From CAZAGD01 sp964484485 (GTDB lineage: Bacteria; Desulfobacterota; SM23-61): a DNA stretch of 64,000 nucleotides. This document shows positions 1 through 8,040 of the stretch, piece by piece (within the stretch, counting starts at the first letter, position 1; every line of letters begins with the position of its first letter). Under the pieces are notes generated by a model that made no database searches, was not told where the DNA came from, and saw only the letters and a program-made list of their open reading frames with translations. The position numbers were made by a program, and so were the translations under genes. The stretch lies in NCBI GenBank assembly GCA_964484485.1, contig CAZAGD010000130.1, forward strand, positions 1-64,000, given 5' to 3'.

Positions 1-1831
1 CTGGAGAAATATCAAAAGCGGTAACGAAAATTTTGTGTATATCCCGCGGCAGGCCCTTAATCTTTTGTAAAGAACCTGTCTGAGCAATTTCAGCTATTAT
101 ATCTTTGTTGTAAAACCCTTGTTTCTTCGCCATTTCTTCAAAGAGGGGATGAACTTCAAAAAACTTGGAACCAGAGAGCACATTGCGGATGTAACTTATG
201 GCAAAAAGCGGCTCAATTCCGCTGGAACAGCCGGCAATAATGCTTATGGTGCCCGTGGGCGCGATAGTATTGACGGTGGCATTGCGCAAGCGCAGGCCTC
301 GCCGGGCATAAATTGATTTGGGAAAATTGGGGAAGACTCCTCTTTCTTTGGCCAGACTAATGGAGGCTTTAATTGATTCTTGATGGACAAAGCGCATTAG
401 TTTTTGCGCAAAATTAATGGCCTTCTTGTCCTGATAAGAAATTTTTAGACGAATCAAGAGATCGGCAAAGCCCATCACTCCTAAGCCAACTTTCCGATTA
501 CCCATGGTAATTTGCCTGATAGCCGGCAAGGGGAATTTATTCACTTCAATTACGTCATCCAAGAAGCGAATTCCCCAGTGGATACATTCTTTTAATTTTT
601 CCCAGTCAAGCTCCTCGCCGCGGATCATTTTGGCCAAATTAATAGAAGCTAAATTACAACTTTCATAAGGTAAAAGCGGAAGTTCTCCGCAAGGGTTGGT
701 AGCTTCAATTTCTCCCAAGGCGGGAGTAGGGTTGTGCCGGTTGATCTCGTCTAAAAAAATTAGGCCAGGATCTCCGGTGAGCCAAGCGGCATTAGTAATG
801 AGTTCAAAAATAGTGCGAGCTTTAATTTTTTTAACTTTAGTTTTGGTGCGGGGGTTAATTAAATAAAAATAATCGTTATGGATGACTGCGTCCATGAACT
901 GGTCAGTAACTCCCACCGAGAGATTGAAATTAGTAAATTGGTTTTTGGTCATCTTAGCTTCGATGAATTCGATGATGTCGGGGTGATCGCAACGCAGAAT
1001 ACCCATATTAGCACCTCGTCTTTTCCCACCCTGAACAATTACTTCCGTAGCGCGATCAAAAATAGACATGAAAGAAACTGGCCCCGAGGCCTGTCCTTTG
1101 GTGGTAGAGACTAAATCTCCTTTGGGACGCAAACGGGAAAAACTAAATCCCGTCCCCCCGCCAGTCTGGTGAATTTTAGCCATGTTTTTTAAAGCATCAA
1201 AAATTCCTTCCATAGAATCATCTACGGGAATGACAAAGCAGGCGGAAAGCTGGCCCAAAGGAGCACCGGCATTCATTAAAGTAGGAGAATTAGGCATAAA
1301 TTCGAGATGGCGCATTAACAAATAAAACTTTTCTTCCGCGGCCAAAGGAGAACAGGAGGACTTGAATCCCTTTTCTGCTTGAGCCACATGGGCAGCAACT
1401 CTTTGGAACATCTGGCTGGGAGTTTCAATGATATTTTGTTCATCATCGCGCAAAAGATAGCGTTTTCTTAATATCTCCATTGTGTTTACAGGGAGTTTGA
1501 GGTCATCTTTTATCCCCAAAACTGTTTTGGCCAGACGAATTTCGCTGCGTCTTTCCCGGTAAAGAATATAAGCCTTAGCAATCTGGCTGAAGCCTTTCTC
1601 CATCAAGACTGTTTCGACCGTATCCTGGATGGTTTCTACGTGCAGAGTCTTTCCTTTGAAAAGGAGGGATAGCTTTTGGATGACCGCTTCGGTTGCTTGC
1701 TGGGCTAATTTGTGCGCTTGTTCTTGATCCTGCAGGACTTCCCCAGCTGCCCGGAAGATGGCATTTCTGATTTTTTCTTTATGGAAAGGAACAAAGGATC
1801 CGTCTCTTTTCTGGACTCTGGTAAATTTCAT
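1..1831 (-). CDS. nrdJ: Class II (adenosylcobalamin-dependent) ribonucleotide reductase, 3' end outside window
   Basis: Makes deoxyribonucleotides from ribonucleotides using B12-generated radical chemistry, so it works without oxygen. The open frame runs from ATG at 1831 off the left edge, giving 610 visible residues; class II enzymes usually have about 700-850, so the C-terminal redox tail is missing from view. Residues about 3-95 form an ATP-cone (RVQKRDGSFVPF...). The expected cysteines are present: C198 in SACFV, C381 in NPCGE (thiyl radical site) and C392 in ESCNL, with the 11-residue C381-C392 spacing of the Thermotoga-type enzyme. HQTGGGTGFSFSRLRP (221-236) is typical of the family. 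A GGAGAGGGGG ribosome site precedes the start. Short antisense open frames inside it are shadows. Confidence 0.96.
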   Translation of the reverse strand, partial: MKFTRVQKRDGSFVPFHKEKIRNAIFRAAGEVLQDQEQAHKLAQQATEAVIQKLSLLFKGKTLHVETIQDTVETVLMEKGFSQIAKAYILYRERRSEIRLAKTVLGIKDDLKLPVNTMEILRKRYLLRDDEQNIIETPSQMFQRVAAHVAQAEKGFKSSCSPLAAEEKFYLLMRHLEFMPNSPTLMNAGAPLGQLSACFVIPVDDSMEGIFDALKNMAKIHQTGGGTGFSFSRLRPKGDLVSTTKGQASGPVSFMSIFDRATEVIVQGGKRRGANMGILRCDHPDIIEFIEAKMTKNQFTNFNLSVGVTDQFMDAVIHNDYFYLINPRTKTKVKKIKARTIFELITNAAWLTGDPGLIFLDEINRHNPTPALGEIEATNPCGELPLLPYESCNLASINLAKMIRGEELDWEKLKECIHWGIRFLDDVIEVNKFPLPAIRQITMGNRKVGLGVMGFADLLIRLKISYQDKKAINFAQKLMRFVHQESIKASISLAKERGVFPNFPKSIYARRGLRLRNATVNTIAPTGTISIIAGCSSGIEPLFAISYIRNVLSGSKFFEVHPLFEEMAKKQGFYNKDIIAEIAQTGSLQKIKGLPRDIHKIFVTAFDISP

Positions 1832-1941
1832 TTTTTCTTCTACCCCCTCTCCTCAATCCGCTCCCTCGAGAGACTAAGGCATAGTTAATAAATAGCTAAC
1901 TTTTGGTGAAGAGCCCGGAAAAAAATTATTTCAACTCGGAA

Positions 1942-1963
1942 AATCTGCGTTTATCTGCGTCCC
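1942..1963 (-). repeat. Copy of the GCAGAT dispersed repeat
   Basis: On the minus strand this reads GACGCAGATAAACGCAGATT, a doubled GCAGAT motif. The same sequence recurs at 16457-16486, 27271-27300 and 27393-27420, always between genes. Here it lies in the nrdJ upstream region. No function can be read from it. Confidence 0.7.
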
Positions 1964-2009
1964 GTAATCTCTCCTGATTACTCTTTAAGAAATAAAGGAA
2001 AAGAATTGG

Positions 2010-3281
2010 TTACTTTTTTTTCAGTATTGGAACCGTTAAACTCCCCTGGGGCATTAATATAATTCGTGGCTGCGAGCCCAAGCGCGCATAGGCCAGACGC
2101 AGAGCTTCTTCCATATCCTGCGCTGGGGTAAATAGCAAAGTACGCACTAATTCAGGGTCTAAGTCGGAGACGAGAATGAATTGGGCTTTTTTCATTAATC
2201 TGGTAACAGCGTAGGCTTTATGGCCTCCGACAATAAAATTTTTCCGCACTTGTTCTTCTATTTTTGCCGGTGTTTTATATTCCTTCATCCAGCGCAAGTA
2301 ATCATCTGAACCTACTCCTTCTACGCATTCTCCCAAAATAATTATCACTCCTCCTTCTCTGACCGCGAGCCAAGCATTGTCCATAGTCTTTTGGAGCTGG
2401 TAGACATTAATATCTTTGGGGTAGCCACCACAGCTGGCAATGACCAGATCTGCTGGTTCCGAGATTTCTGCGCCGTAAATTTGTTCAACCAAGGCACAAC
2501 CCTGTAAGTGGGCTTGAATGTAATCCCCGGCAAATACTTTAAGGAATTCTTTTTTTTCGTTGAGCACTACATTTAAGAGGAAAGAAGGTCGGCGCATTTC
2601 CGTTCCTTCAACTTGATCTTCATAAACGGGGTTCCCTTTAAGTTTCCCCAACCCTGCGCCAGGCTCCAGCATTAAAGCATGGTTGCGGCAGATAGTTTCA
2701 AAAGAGGCCACTCCCGGAAGAAGGGCTTTCCTTCCTCCGCCAAAGCCGGCAAAAAAATGATAGACGATACTGCCCGTTAAGATAATATGATCAGCTTCGA
2801 CCACTTTTTTATGAAAACAGATGGGGGTTCCCCGAGATGTTTTACCTAAATAACTAAATTGGGAAGAATCCCGAGCATCGCTATTATACATCTTAACCCG
2901 CTTAGCCACTTTTTCACCCACCAATTGGACCATCTCTTCCGGGGGCACTAAACGGTGAGCTCCAACGGCAAACATGATAAACATGTCCTCATCGGGTATT
3001 CCGGCAGCATTTAATTCATCGAGAAGAATGGGCATAAAAATATGACTATTAGCCACGCGGGTGGAGTCATTGACTAAAAAAACTACTTTTTGGCCAGGAC
3101 GAACGATTTCTCGCAAAGGAGGAGATTGAATCGGATGCCGAATAGCTTCTTTAATGGCCGTTTCTGGATCGGATAGGGGGGGAAAATCTTTAATCTTTAA
3201 TTCATTTAATACCAGGTCCGCATTAAGGGCAAAAGAAATTTCTTTTTTCCCGTATTTGAATTTATATTCTTGGAGAGGCAT
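2010..3281 (-). CDS. larA: LarA-family nickel-pincer racemase (lactate racemase-like)
   Basis: Member of the LarA (DUF2088) family, which racemises or epimerises 2-hydroxy acids with a nickel-pincer nucleotide cofactor. All residues that bind the cofactor and catalyse in Lactobacillus plantarum LarA are present at almost the same numbers: H109 (GAHRLVPP), H175 (SIVYHFF), K185 (GGGRKALLPG, the covalent attachment lysine) and H201 (CRNH). The length of 423 residues is normal. The real substrate may differ from lactate, since many LarA homologues act on other hydroxy acids. The genes that build the cofactor (larB, larC, larE) are not in the window. It starts 27 bp after a lipoprotein gene and could share its transcript. 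Confidence 0.92.
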   Translation of the reverse strand: MPLQEYKFKYGKKEISFALNADLVLNELKIKDFPPLSDPETAIKEAIRHPIQSPPLREIVRPGQKVVFLVNDSTRVANSHIFMPILLDELNAAGIPDEDMFIMFAVGAHRLVPPEEMVQLVGEKVAKRVKMYNSDARDSSQFSYLGKTSRGTPICFHKKVVEADHIILTGSIVYHFFAGFGGGRKALLPGVASFETICRNHALMLEPGAGLGKLKGNPVYEDQVEGTEMRRPSFLLNVVLNEKKEFLKVFAGDYIQAHLQGCALVEQIYGAEISEPADLVIASCGGYPKDINVYQLQKTMDNAWLAVREGGVIIILGECVEGVGSDDYLRWMKEYKTPAKIEEQVRKNFIVGGHKAYAVTRLMKKAQFILVSDLDPELVRTLLFTPAQDMEEALRLAYARLGSQPRIILMPQGSLTVPILKKK

Positions 3282-3308
3282 TTTTATTCCTTTCTCCTTT
3301 TTAATTAT

Positions 3309-3719
3309 TTATTCCCAACCAATGGGTTCATATCCTTTTTCTCTTAGGCAGCGGTTGACAAATTCCTTTTGTATTGGAGAAGGCTCGGCAGATTTGAATA
3401 ATCCGCGCATGAATCCCCAGGCGGCTCCTCCAGCTGCTCCTGCGCCTAATCCTCTGCCCAAATTGCCAGTAACTGCCCCGACAGCTCCCCCAACCACAGC
3501 TCCCGTAACTCCGCCTTTAGCCGTGCTTGCAGCTATTTCTCCTTCCGGACGAGTCTTAACATAATTTTCGGCCTGGCGCATACACTCATCGATATCCTGT
3601 TTGGCCTGGACTTCTCCCACGGTTTGGAGATGACTATTGGGATATAGAACCGGACGCTGGGTAGCGCAAGCAGCAAGGGAAAATAATAAAATTGAGATAG
3701 CAAATTTGTTCAAATTCAT
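3309..3719 (-). CDS. Glycine-zipper lipoprotein
   Basis: A 136-residue exported lipoprotein of unknown role. The chosen ATG at 3719 gives a clean lipoprotein signal (residues 1-17, lipobox LAAC, C18); the frame extends 17 codons further upstream, but that extension would bury the signal. Residues about 60-95 are a glycine zipper (GGVTGAVVGGAVGAVTGN then GLGAGAAGGAAWG), typical of small proteins that insert in or span an outer membrane. Two cysteines outside the signal (CMRQ and NRCLREKGY) may form a disulfide. A TTGACT/TATTAT promoter lies upstream. Neighbouring larA is probably co-transcribed, though a functional link is not evident. Confidence 0.8.
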   Translation of the reverse strand: MNLNKFAISILLFSLAACATQRPVLYPNSHLQTVGEVQAKQDIDECMRQAENYVKTRPEGEIAASTAKGGVTGAVVGGAVGAVTGNLGRGLGAGAAGGAAWGFMRGLFKSAEPSPIQKEFVNRCLREKGYEPIGWE

Positions 3720-3749
3720 GTAAATATTTTTAAGAGTTTTTATGGATTT

Positions 3750-3778
3750 ATAATAGAATAAAAAAAACATTTAGTCAA
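3750..3778 (-). promoter_or_regulatory. Sigma-70-type promoter for the lipoprotein-larA unit
   Basis: On the minus strand TTGACT (3773-3778) and TATTAT (3750-3755) are 17 bp apart, about 30 bp upstream of the lipoprotein start. The conserved upstream box seen at other promoters in this window is absent here. Confidence 0.6.
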
Positions 3779-3813
3779 AAGACAAAAAGCATGAAAGAAA
3801 GCGGATAACTCTC

Positions 3814-4476
3814 ATGGAAGTTTACAAAAATAATTTGGAGAAAATAAAAAAAGAGGCTTTGGGTTTTTATATTTTTGAAGAGCCGGTTTTTGAGGAGGGG
3901 GACCATCCGGAAAATTTTATTGATTATGAATGTGCTTTTGCCGCGTATCATATTAAAAAAATCCAGCCTAAATCTATCTTGGACATTGGCTCTTATCGTC
4001 ATTTTATTCTGGGCTTGCTGGCTCATTTCACGGTGACTAGTATGGATGTTCGGCCACGTAAATGTTCCTTACCTGGCGAAACTATTTTAAATGGCGATGC
4101 CCAGAGGATTCCTCTCCCCGATAATTCCTTTGATTTAGTCCTTTCCCTTTGTGCTTTAGAGCATTTTGGATTGGGCCGTTATGGAGATACCCTAGATTGG
4201 CAAGCTGACCAAAAAGCCCTGGCGGAAATGAGGCGAGTTTTAAAACCAGGTGGAAGACTGATCTTTTCCACAACTATCCACCGCGCCCAGCCCGCCATAG
4301 CTTTTAATGCTCATCGCATTTATACTTATGAAATGCTTAAATCATTGCGTAAAGGGATGATTTGCATCGAAGAGAAATTTTATAGCCACGGGCAAAGGAG
4401 CTATTGCTCCTTTGCCGAAATAACCACTAACCCTAAATGGTGGGATGTTTATCTTGGGTGCTGGGAAAAAATATGA
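3814..4476 (+). CDS. SAM-dependent methyltransferase-like protein (DUF268 type)
   Basis: A 220-residue Rossmann-fold methyltransferase. Motif I is SILDIGS (54-60), the acidic residue for SAM ribose is D78, and the motif IV/V region is IPLPDNSFDLVLSLCALEH (99-117) followed by FGLGRYGD, then RVLKPGGRLIFS (141-152). The EHFGLGRYGD and FNAHRIY blocks are characteristic of DUF268 proteins, often found near cell-surface polysaccharide genes. No such genes are here, so the substrate is unknown. It is divergently placed from the lipoprotein gene. The ribosome site before ATG is weak, and no terminator is visible after the stop. Confidence 0.8.
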   Translation: MEVYKNNLEKIKKEALGFYIFEEPVFEEGDHPENFIDYECAFAAYHIKKIQPKSILDIGSYRHFILGLLAHFTVTSMDVRPRKCSLPGETILNGDAQRIPLPDNSFDLVLSLCALEHFGLGRYGDTLDWQADQKALAEMRRVLKPGGRLIFSTTIHRAQPAIAFNAHRIYTYEMLKSLRKGMICIEEKFYSHGQRSYCSFAEITTNPKWWDVYLGCWEKI

Positions 4477-4644
4477 TTATATAATATTTTGAGCTCTGCT
4501 TAAAAAACAAAATAAGGCCTGCTCTTTGCTTGAAGTAGATTAATCTCCCCTACCCGCGGCTTTGAAAGAACTAATATCACTTGCTCCTGCCTGAGCTAAG
4601 AATTGATTCGTCAATCCTGCTTAGGGCCTAATTTAAAAGTGATC

Positions 4645-4694
4645 GACGGTCAGGGGGTTTTTACATTGACAATTGAAGAAAAATTCTTAAAAAT
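4645..4694 (+). promoter_or_regulatory. Box-type promoter for the DUF362-lipoprotein unit
   Basis: GACGGTCAG (4645-4653), then 12 bp, then TTGACA (4666-4671). The -10 is poor (AAAAAT at 4689-4694, or an overlapping AT-rich hexamer). A start near 4700 leaves a short leader before ATG at 4723, which supports that ATG over the upstream in-frame codons. Confidence 0.6.
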
Positions 4695-4722
4695 ATGGTT
4701 AATCAAAAATAAAGGGTTGGCA

Positions 4723-5784
4723 ATGAGAAAGAAAAATATGCTTTTAAGAAACTCCAAGAAATTTAATCGTAGAGAATTTCTAAGAATTATGGCCGCCGCT
4801 GGAGTAGCCGGAGTAGCTTGGCCAAGTTTTTCCCAAATTAAAGCTGAGGGAATTTCTAAATATCCCCATTGGGGTAAAGTGGTTCTCGTTAGAGATAATA
4901 AAGCTACGGAAGGATCCAATATCAATCAAGCAATAATTAAGAATATGCTCAGCGAAGCAATTAATGTTCTAACAGATGGTGGCGGATGGAACTCTCTTTT
5001 CCCTAATTTCCAAGTTGGTGAAACTGTGGCCATTAAGGTAAATTGCATTGCCCGCAGGATGAGCACGCATTGGGAAATTATTGAGGAAATAATCAATGGA
5101 CTGATGGAAGTTGGGTTTCGTCCTAAGGATATCGTCGTTTATGATACTTTTGCTTCCTTAATAAAAGCTCCTAAATATGAACTTAAAACAGATCCTGAAA
5201 ATTTACGGGTTATGGCCACTGATCAATTGAAAGATCCTTATGATCGAAACAAGCCTTTTGATATGGAGGGAAACCCGGCTTATCTCAGCCGAATTCTCAC
5301 TGAGGCTACATATATAATAAACGCGCCCATTTTGAAAGAACATTTTGAAGCTGGCCTAACTTTTGCCCTAAAGAATCATGTGGGTTCGGTAGATAATGCT
5401 AAAAAGTTATTTCATGAAGACCCTGAGCCTGGGAATTTTATTCATGCTTTCTTAGGAAGAGGAAAGCCTAAGCAGAAACGTATTGCCCTTATTAACGCAG
5501 CTCCCGATATTAAAAATAAAACTAAGTTAATAGTAGGCGATGCCCTATTTGGAATTTATCAACGAGGGCCAGATGGTAGTCCGCAGTTTACCTATAATGG
5601 GTTGATTATCGGAACAGACCCAGTGGCCCTTGACCATCAGGCCAGAAAAATCATTAATGAAGAGAGAGCGAAGAGAGATATGCCACCTATAAAAGCTGAG
5701 CATATTGAGATAGCGGCTCAATTAGGCCTGGGAGCTTCAAGTGAAGAAATGAAAGTTGTTTCCTTTTATAAGAAAGGATCCTAA
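4723..5784 (+). CDS. DUF362 protein exported by the Tat pathway
   Basis: A 353-residue protein whose N-terminus carries a twin-arginine signal (NRREFLRIMAAAG, R16-R17), so it should be exported folded, probably with a cofactor. The rest resembles DUF362, a family of unclear function often linked with iron-sulfur proteins; conserved stretches include IINAPILKEH, FALKNHVGS and GTDPVALDHQA. No CxxCxxC ferredoxin motif is present in this copy. The start at 4723 was chosen because it lies downstream of the promoter and gives the Tat signal; the open frame runs upstream to 4603 without support. The next gene begins 2 bp after its stop, so the two are surely co-transcribed. Confidence 0.82.
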   Translation: MRKKNMLLRNSKKFNRREFLRIMAAAGVAGVAWPSFSQIKAEGISKYPHWGKVVLVRDNKATEGSNINQAIIKNMLSEAINVLTDGGGWNSLFPNFQVGETVAIKVNCIARRMSTHWEIIEEIINGLMEVGFRPKDIVVYDTFASLIKAPKYELKTDPENLRVMATDQLKDPYDRNKPFDMEGNPAYLSRILTEATYIINAPILKEHFEAGLTFALKNHVGSVDNAKKLFHEDPEPGNFIHAFLGRGKPKQKRIALINAAPDIKNKTKLIVGDALFGIYQRGPDGSPQFTYNGLIIGTDPVALDHQARKIINEERAKRDMPPIKAEHIEIAAQLGLGASSEEMKVVSFYKKGS

Positions 5785-5786
5785 GA

Positions 5787-6320
5787 ATGACCAGGTTTTT
5801 ATGGGTTTTTGTTCTTTTTTTCTTAGCTTTCTCTTGCTCTCCGCAGATGGGATTGAAACCAGGTGAGGCATGGCGAGCAGCCAATTTTCTTCCTGACGAT
5901 ATTTCTGGCTGGAAAAAACTTGGGCCTCTCTCGGAGGCGAACAGTCATGAGGAACTCTTTAAGCGCATTAATGGGGGAGCAACCATATTTATAAAATATG
6001 GTTTGCAAAGTTATGCCGGTCAAATCTATCATAATCAAGATGGAGTGGAAGTTGAGATCGGCGTATTCCTTTTTGGTGAAAAAGAAAAAGCCCGCCAACT
6101 TTTCATTGACCCACTGATGAAACCTCGTTTAAGCAAGAAATTGGAAAATTTGGGAGAGGATGCCCGATTAGATGAAAGCGCCTTATTCTATAATATAATC
6201 GAATTCATCAAAGACCGCTTTTTTGTCAGAATAACAGTCCAGGACAAAAGTAATTCTTCGATCAAGATGGCCAGCGAATTTGCTCGCCATATTCTGCAGA
6301 AGATCAATAATCTGCCTTAA
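5787..6320 (+). CDS. Small predicted lipoprotein, DUF6599-like
   Basis: A 177-residue exported protein with a hydrophobic N-terminus ending FLAFSC (C17), a somewhat non-standard lipobox. The mature part (GGATIFIKYGLQSYAGQIYH, and GVEVEIGVFLFGEKEKARQLF) resembles DUF6599-type proteins, which describe the state of quinone/DUF362-like redox modules in some anaerobes; that similarity is from memory and modest. It follows the DUF362 gene by 2 bp and likely works with it at the outer face of the inner membrane. No catalytic motif is recognisable. Confidence 0.7.
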   Translation: MTRFLWVFVLFFLAFSCSPQMGLKPGEAWRAANFLPDDISGWKKLGPLSEANSHEELFKRINGGATIFIKYGLQSYAGQIYHNQDGVEVEIGVFLFGEKEKARQLFIDPLMKPRLSKKLENLGEDARLDESALFYNIIEFIKDRFFVRITVQDKSNSSIKMASEFARHILQKINNLP

Positions 6321-6409
6321 CCCCTCCCGGGCCTCCCCTTAAAATATTTTTATCCGAGGCAAGTCCGGATTTATCAATCCCGGCTCGGGTTAAGACTTTA
6401 AAAGTGATG

Positions 6410-6459
6410 GACGGTCAGCTTTTTAATTTATTGACTTGAAAAATATGTTCATCTATAAA
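6410..6459 (+). promoter_or_regulatory. Box-type promoter for the first tctCBA operon
   Basis: GACGGTCAG at 6410-6418, 12 bp, TTGACT at 6431-6436, 17 bp, TATAAA at 6454-6459. The left half of the box (GTGATGG) makes a partial palindrome with the right half (CGGTCAG). The transcript would begin near 6466, about 33 bp before tctC. Confidence 0.72.
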
Positions 6460-6498
6460 ATAAAGATAGGTAAATTTCAAAATTTAAGGGAGTAAATT

Positions 6499-7482
6499 AT
6501 GAAGAAAAGATCAAGAACTTTGCTAATCTGTTTAGTGATGGGATTTTTCTGTCTGATGGGAACCGGAAATAATATTTCGGCTGGAGAATACCCAGAAAAA
6601 CCCATCAAGCTCATAGTCCCTTGGGCTGCGGGTGGGGATACGGATGTGCTTATGAGGATTATCGCTCACTACGCGGGAAAATACCTCGGCCAACCAATGG
6701 TTGTTGTAAACGTAGGCGGCGTAGGGGGAACCCTGGGGGCGCGTCAAGGAAAAGATGCTAAACCAGATGGATATACACTAACGGCGACCCATGAATCCGT
6801 AATTACTTCATATATAGTGGGAGTTGCGGAATTCAATTACTCTCAATTTCAGCCTATTGCTAATATGATAGCCACTCCAGCTATTGTAGCCGCAAGACCC
6901 GATGCTCCTTGGAACAATATGAAAGACTTGATCGCCGACGCCAAAAAGAAACCTGGAGAGATTAAATTTGGGGCAACGCTTGGTTCGACCAGTCATTTCT
7001 TTCCTTTGATGATTGCTCATGAAGCGGGCATAGAATTTAAAATTGTGGGGTACGAAGGTACGGCTGAGCGCCAGACCGCGCTTTTAGGGGGTTTTATTGA
7101 TTTAGGGGAAAGTAATCCTGCTTCGGGGAAAAAATATTTCGAAGCCAAAAAACTAAAAGGATTAGGAATTGCTCGCGCCCAGCGGCATCCCCTGCTTCCC
7201 GATATGCCTACTCTAAAGGAACAGGGCTTAAATGTCATATTTGAAGTTAATCGGGGGATTTGTGCCCCCCTCAATACCCCCCAGGCTATTGTAGATAAAT
7301 TAGCGGCTGCTTTTAAAAAGGCTGCCGAAGATCCAGAGTTGAAAGAAAAAATTAAAGAACATGGTACATTAGTTAATTTTTTACCGCCCGCTGAGTACAA
7401 AAAGCATATTGAAGAAGAAACCAAAAAATATACTATGTTGGCCAAGAAGTTCGGCTTGGAGGGTTTATTGAAGAAAAAGTAA
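6499..7482 (+). CDS. TTT transporter periplasmic binding protein (TctC/Bug family)
   Basis: A 327-residue binding protein that delivers a carboxylate or similar ligand to the TctA-TctB membrane partners. It has a signal peptide (residues 1 to about 28, cut near ISAG-EYP) and the family hallmarks YPEKPIKLIVPWAAGG, GQPMVVVNVGGVGGTLGA and KPDGYTL. Family members bind citrate, glutamate, nicotinate, terephthalate and others, so the ligand cannot be named. An AAGGGAG ribosome site is 6 bp from ATG. It heads a complete tctC-tctB-tctA set. Confidence 0.93.
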   Translation: MKKRSRTLLICLVMGFFCLMGTGNNISAGEYPEKPIKLIVPWAAGGDTDVLMRIIAHYAGKYLGQPMVVVNVGGVGGTLGARQGKDAKPDGYTLTATHESVITSYIVGVAEFNYSQFQPIANMIATPAIVAARPDAPWNNMKDLIADAKKKPGEIKFGATLGSTSHFFPLMIAHEAGIEFKIVGYEGTAERQTALLGGFIDLGESNPASGKKYFEAKKLKGLGIARAQRHPLLPDMPTLKEQGLNVIFEVNRGICAPLNTPQAIVDKLAAAFKKAAEDPELKEKIKEHGTLVNFLPPAEYKKHIEEETKKYTMLAKKFGLEGLLKKK

Positions 7483-7499
7483 GGAGGATCACACCGGGA

Positions 7500-7518
7500 G
7501 CAAGGGGTAATCCCTTGC
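7500..7518 (+). other. Hairpin between tctC and tctB
   Basis: Inverted repeat GCAAGGG-GTAAT-CCCTTGC with no T-run after it. Placed between the binding protein and the permease genes, it may protect or partly terminate the upstream message, a common way to make more binding protein than permease. Confidence 0.55.
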
Positions 7519-7550
7519 CCAATAAATTTAAAGGATGGTGAGGAGCTAAT

Positions 7551-8021
7551 GTGAAGGCAGATAGATATATCGGCATAATTTTAATAATTTTTAGTGTTTT
7601 TATGTATACTCAAACTTTCAAATTTCCTCCGGCCATGCTGGGAACTTTAGGAGCAGGTTTTTTCCCCAAAATTCTTTTTACGCTTTTAGGTTTAGCTGGC
7701 CTTGGATTAGTAATAGGGAGCTTCATCCAAAAGAAAAAAAGACCATTGGAAAAGACCTTTTCTCTAAAAGTTGCTTTGCAAGCGCATTCTCTGGTGATTT
7801 TAAGTTTCGTTCTGGTTTTCATTTACATTGTAGCCATGCATTTTTTTGGGTTTTTATGGGCAACCCTTGGCTTTATGATTTCCTTGATGTGGCTCTTAAG
7901 CCCCAGGAAAATAAAAAGCCTTCCCCTAATAATAATCATCTCTGGCGGGTTGACATTCGTTATTTACTATTCCTTTCTTAAATTACTGCAGATATTTTTA
8001 CCGGAGGGCGTAGTTTTTTAA
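7551..8021 (+). CDS. TTT transporter small membrane subunit TctB
   Basis: A 156-residue protein with four hydrophobic segments, as in TctB. The start is GTG at 7551, placed 5 bp after AGGAG; the overlapping ATG at 7549 would stop at once. It lies between tctC and tctA. The sequence is poorly conserved, as usual for TctB, so the call rests on length, topology and position. Confidence 0.88.
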   Translation: MKADRYIGIILIIFSVFMYTQTFKFPPAMLGTLGAGFFPKILFTLLGLAGLGLVIGSFIQKKKRPLEKTFSLKVALQAHSLVILSFVLVFIYIVAMHFFGFLWATLGFMISLMWLLSPRKIKSLPLIIIISGGLTFVIYYSFLKLLQIFLPEGVVF

Positions 8022-8040
8022 AATTTTATAGAGGGAGGAA

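Noticed and set aside
119..1114. Small plus-strand open frames at 119-316 and 878-1114
   Set aside because: They are antisense to nrdJ, whose motifs are intact on the minus strand, and have no ribosome sites or family features.
1831..2009. Possible cobalamin riboswitch before nrdJ
   Set aside because: The B12-box and the conserved stems are not recognisable in this short gap, which mostly holds a GCAGAT repeat.
3154..3564. 136-residue plus-strand open frame rich in alanine and proline
   Set aside because: It is the complement of the glycine-zipper part of the lipoprotein gene and the start of larA.
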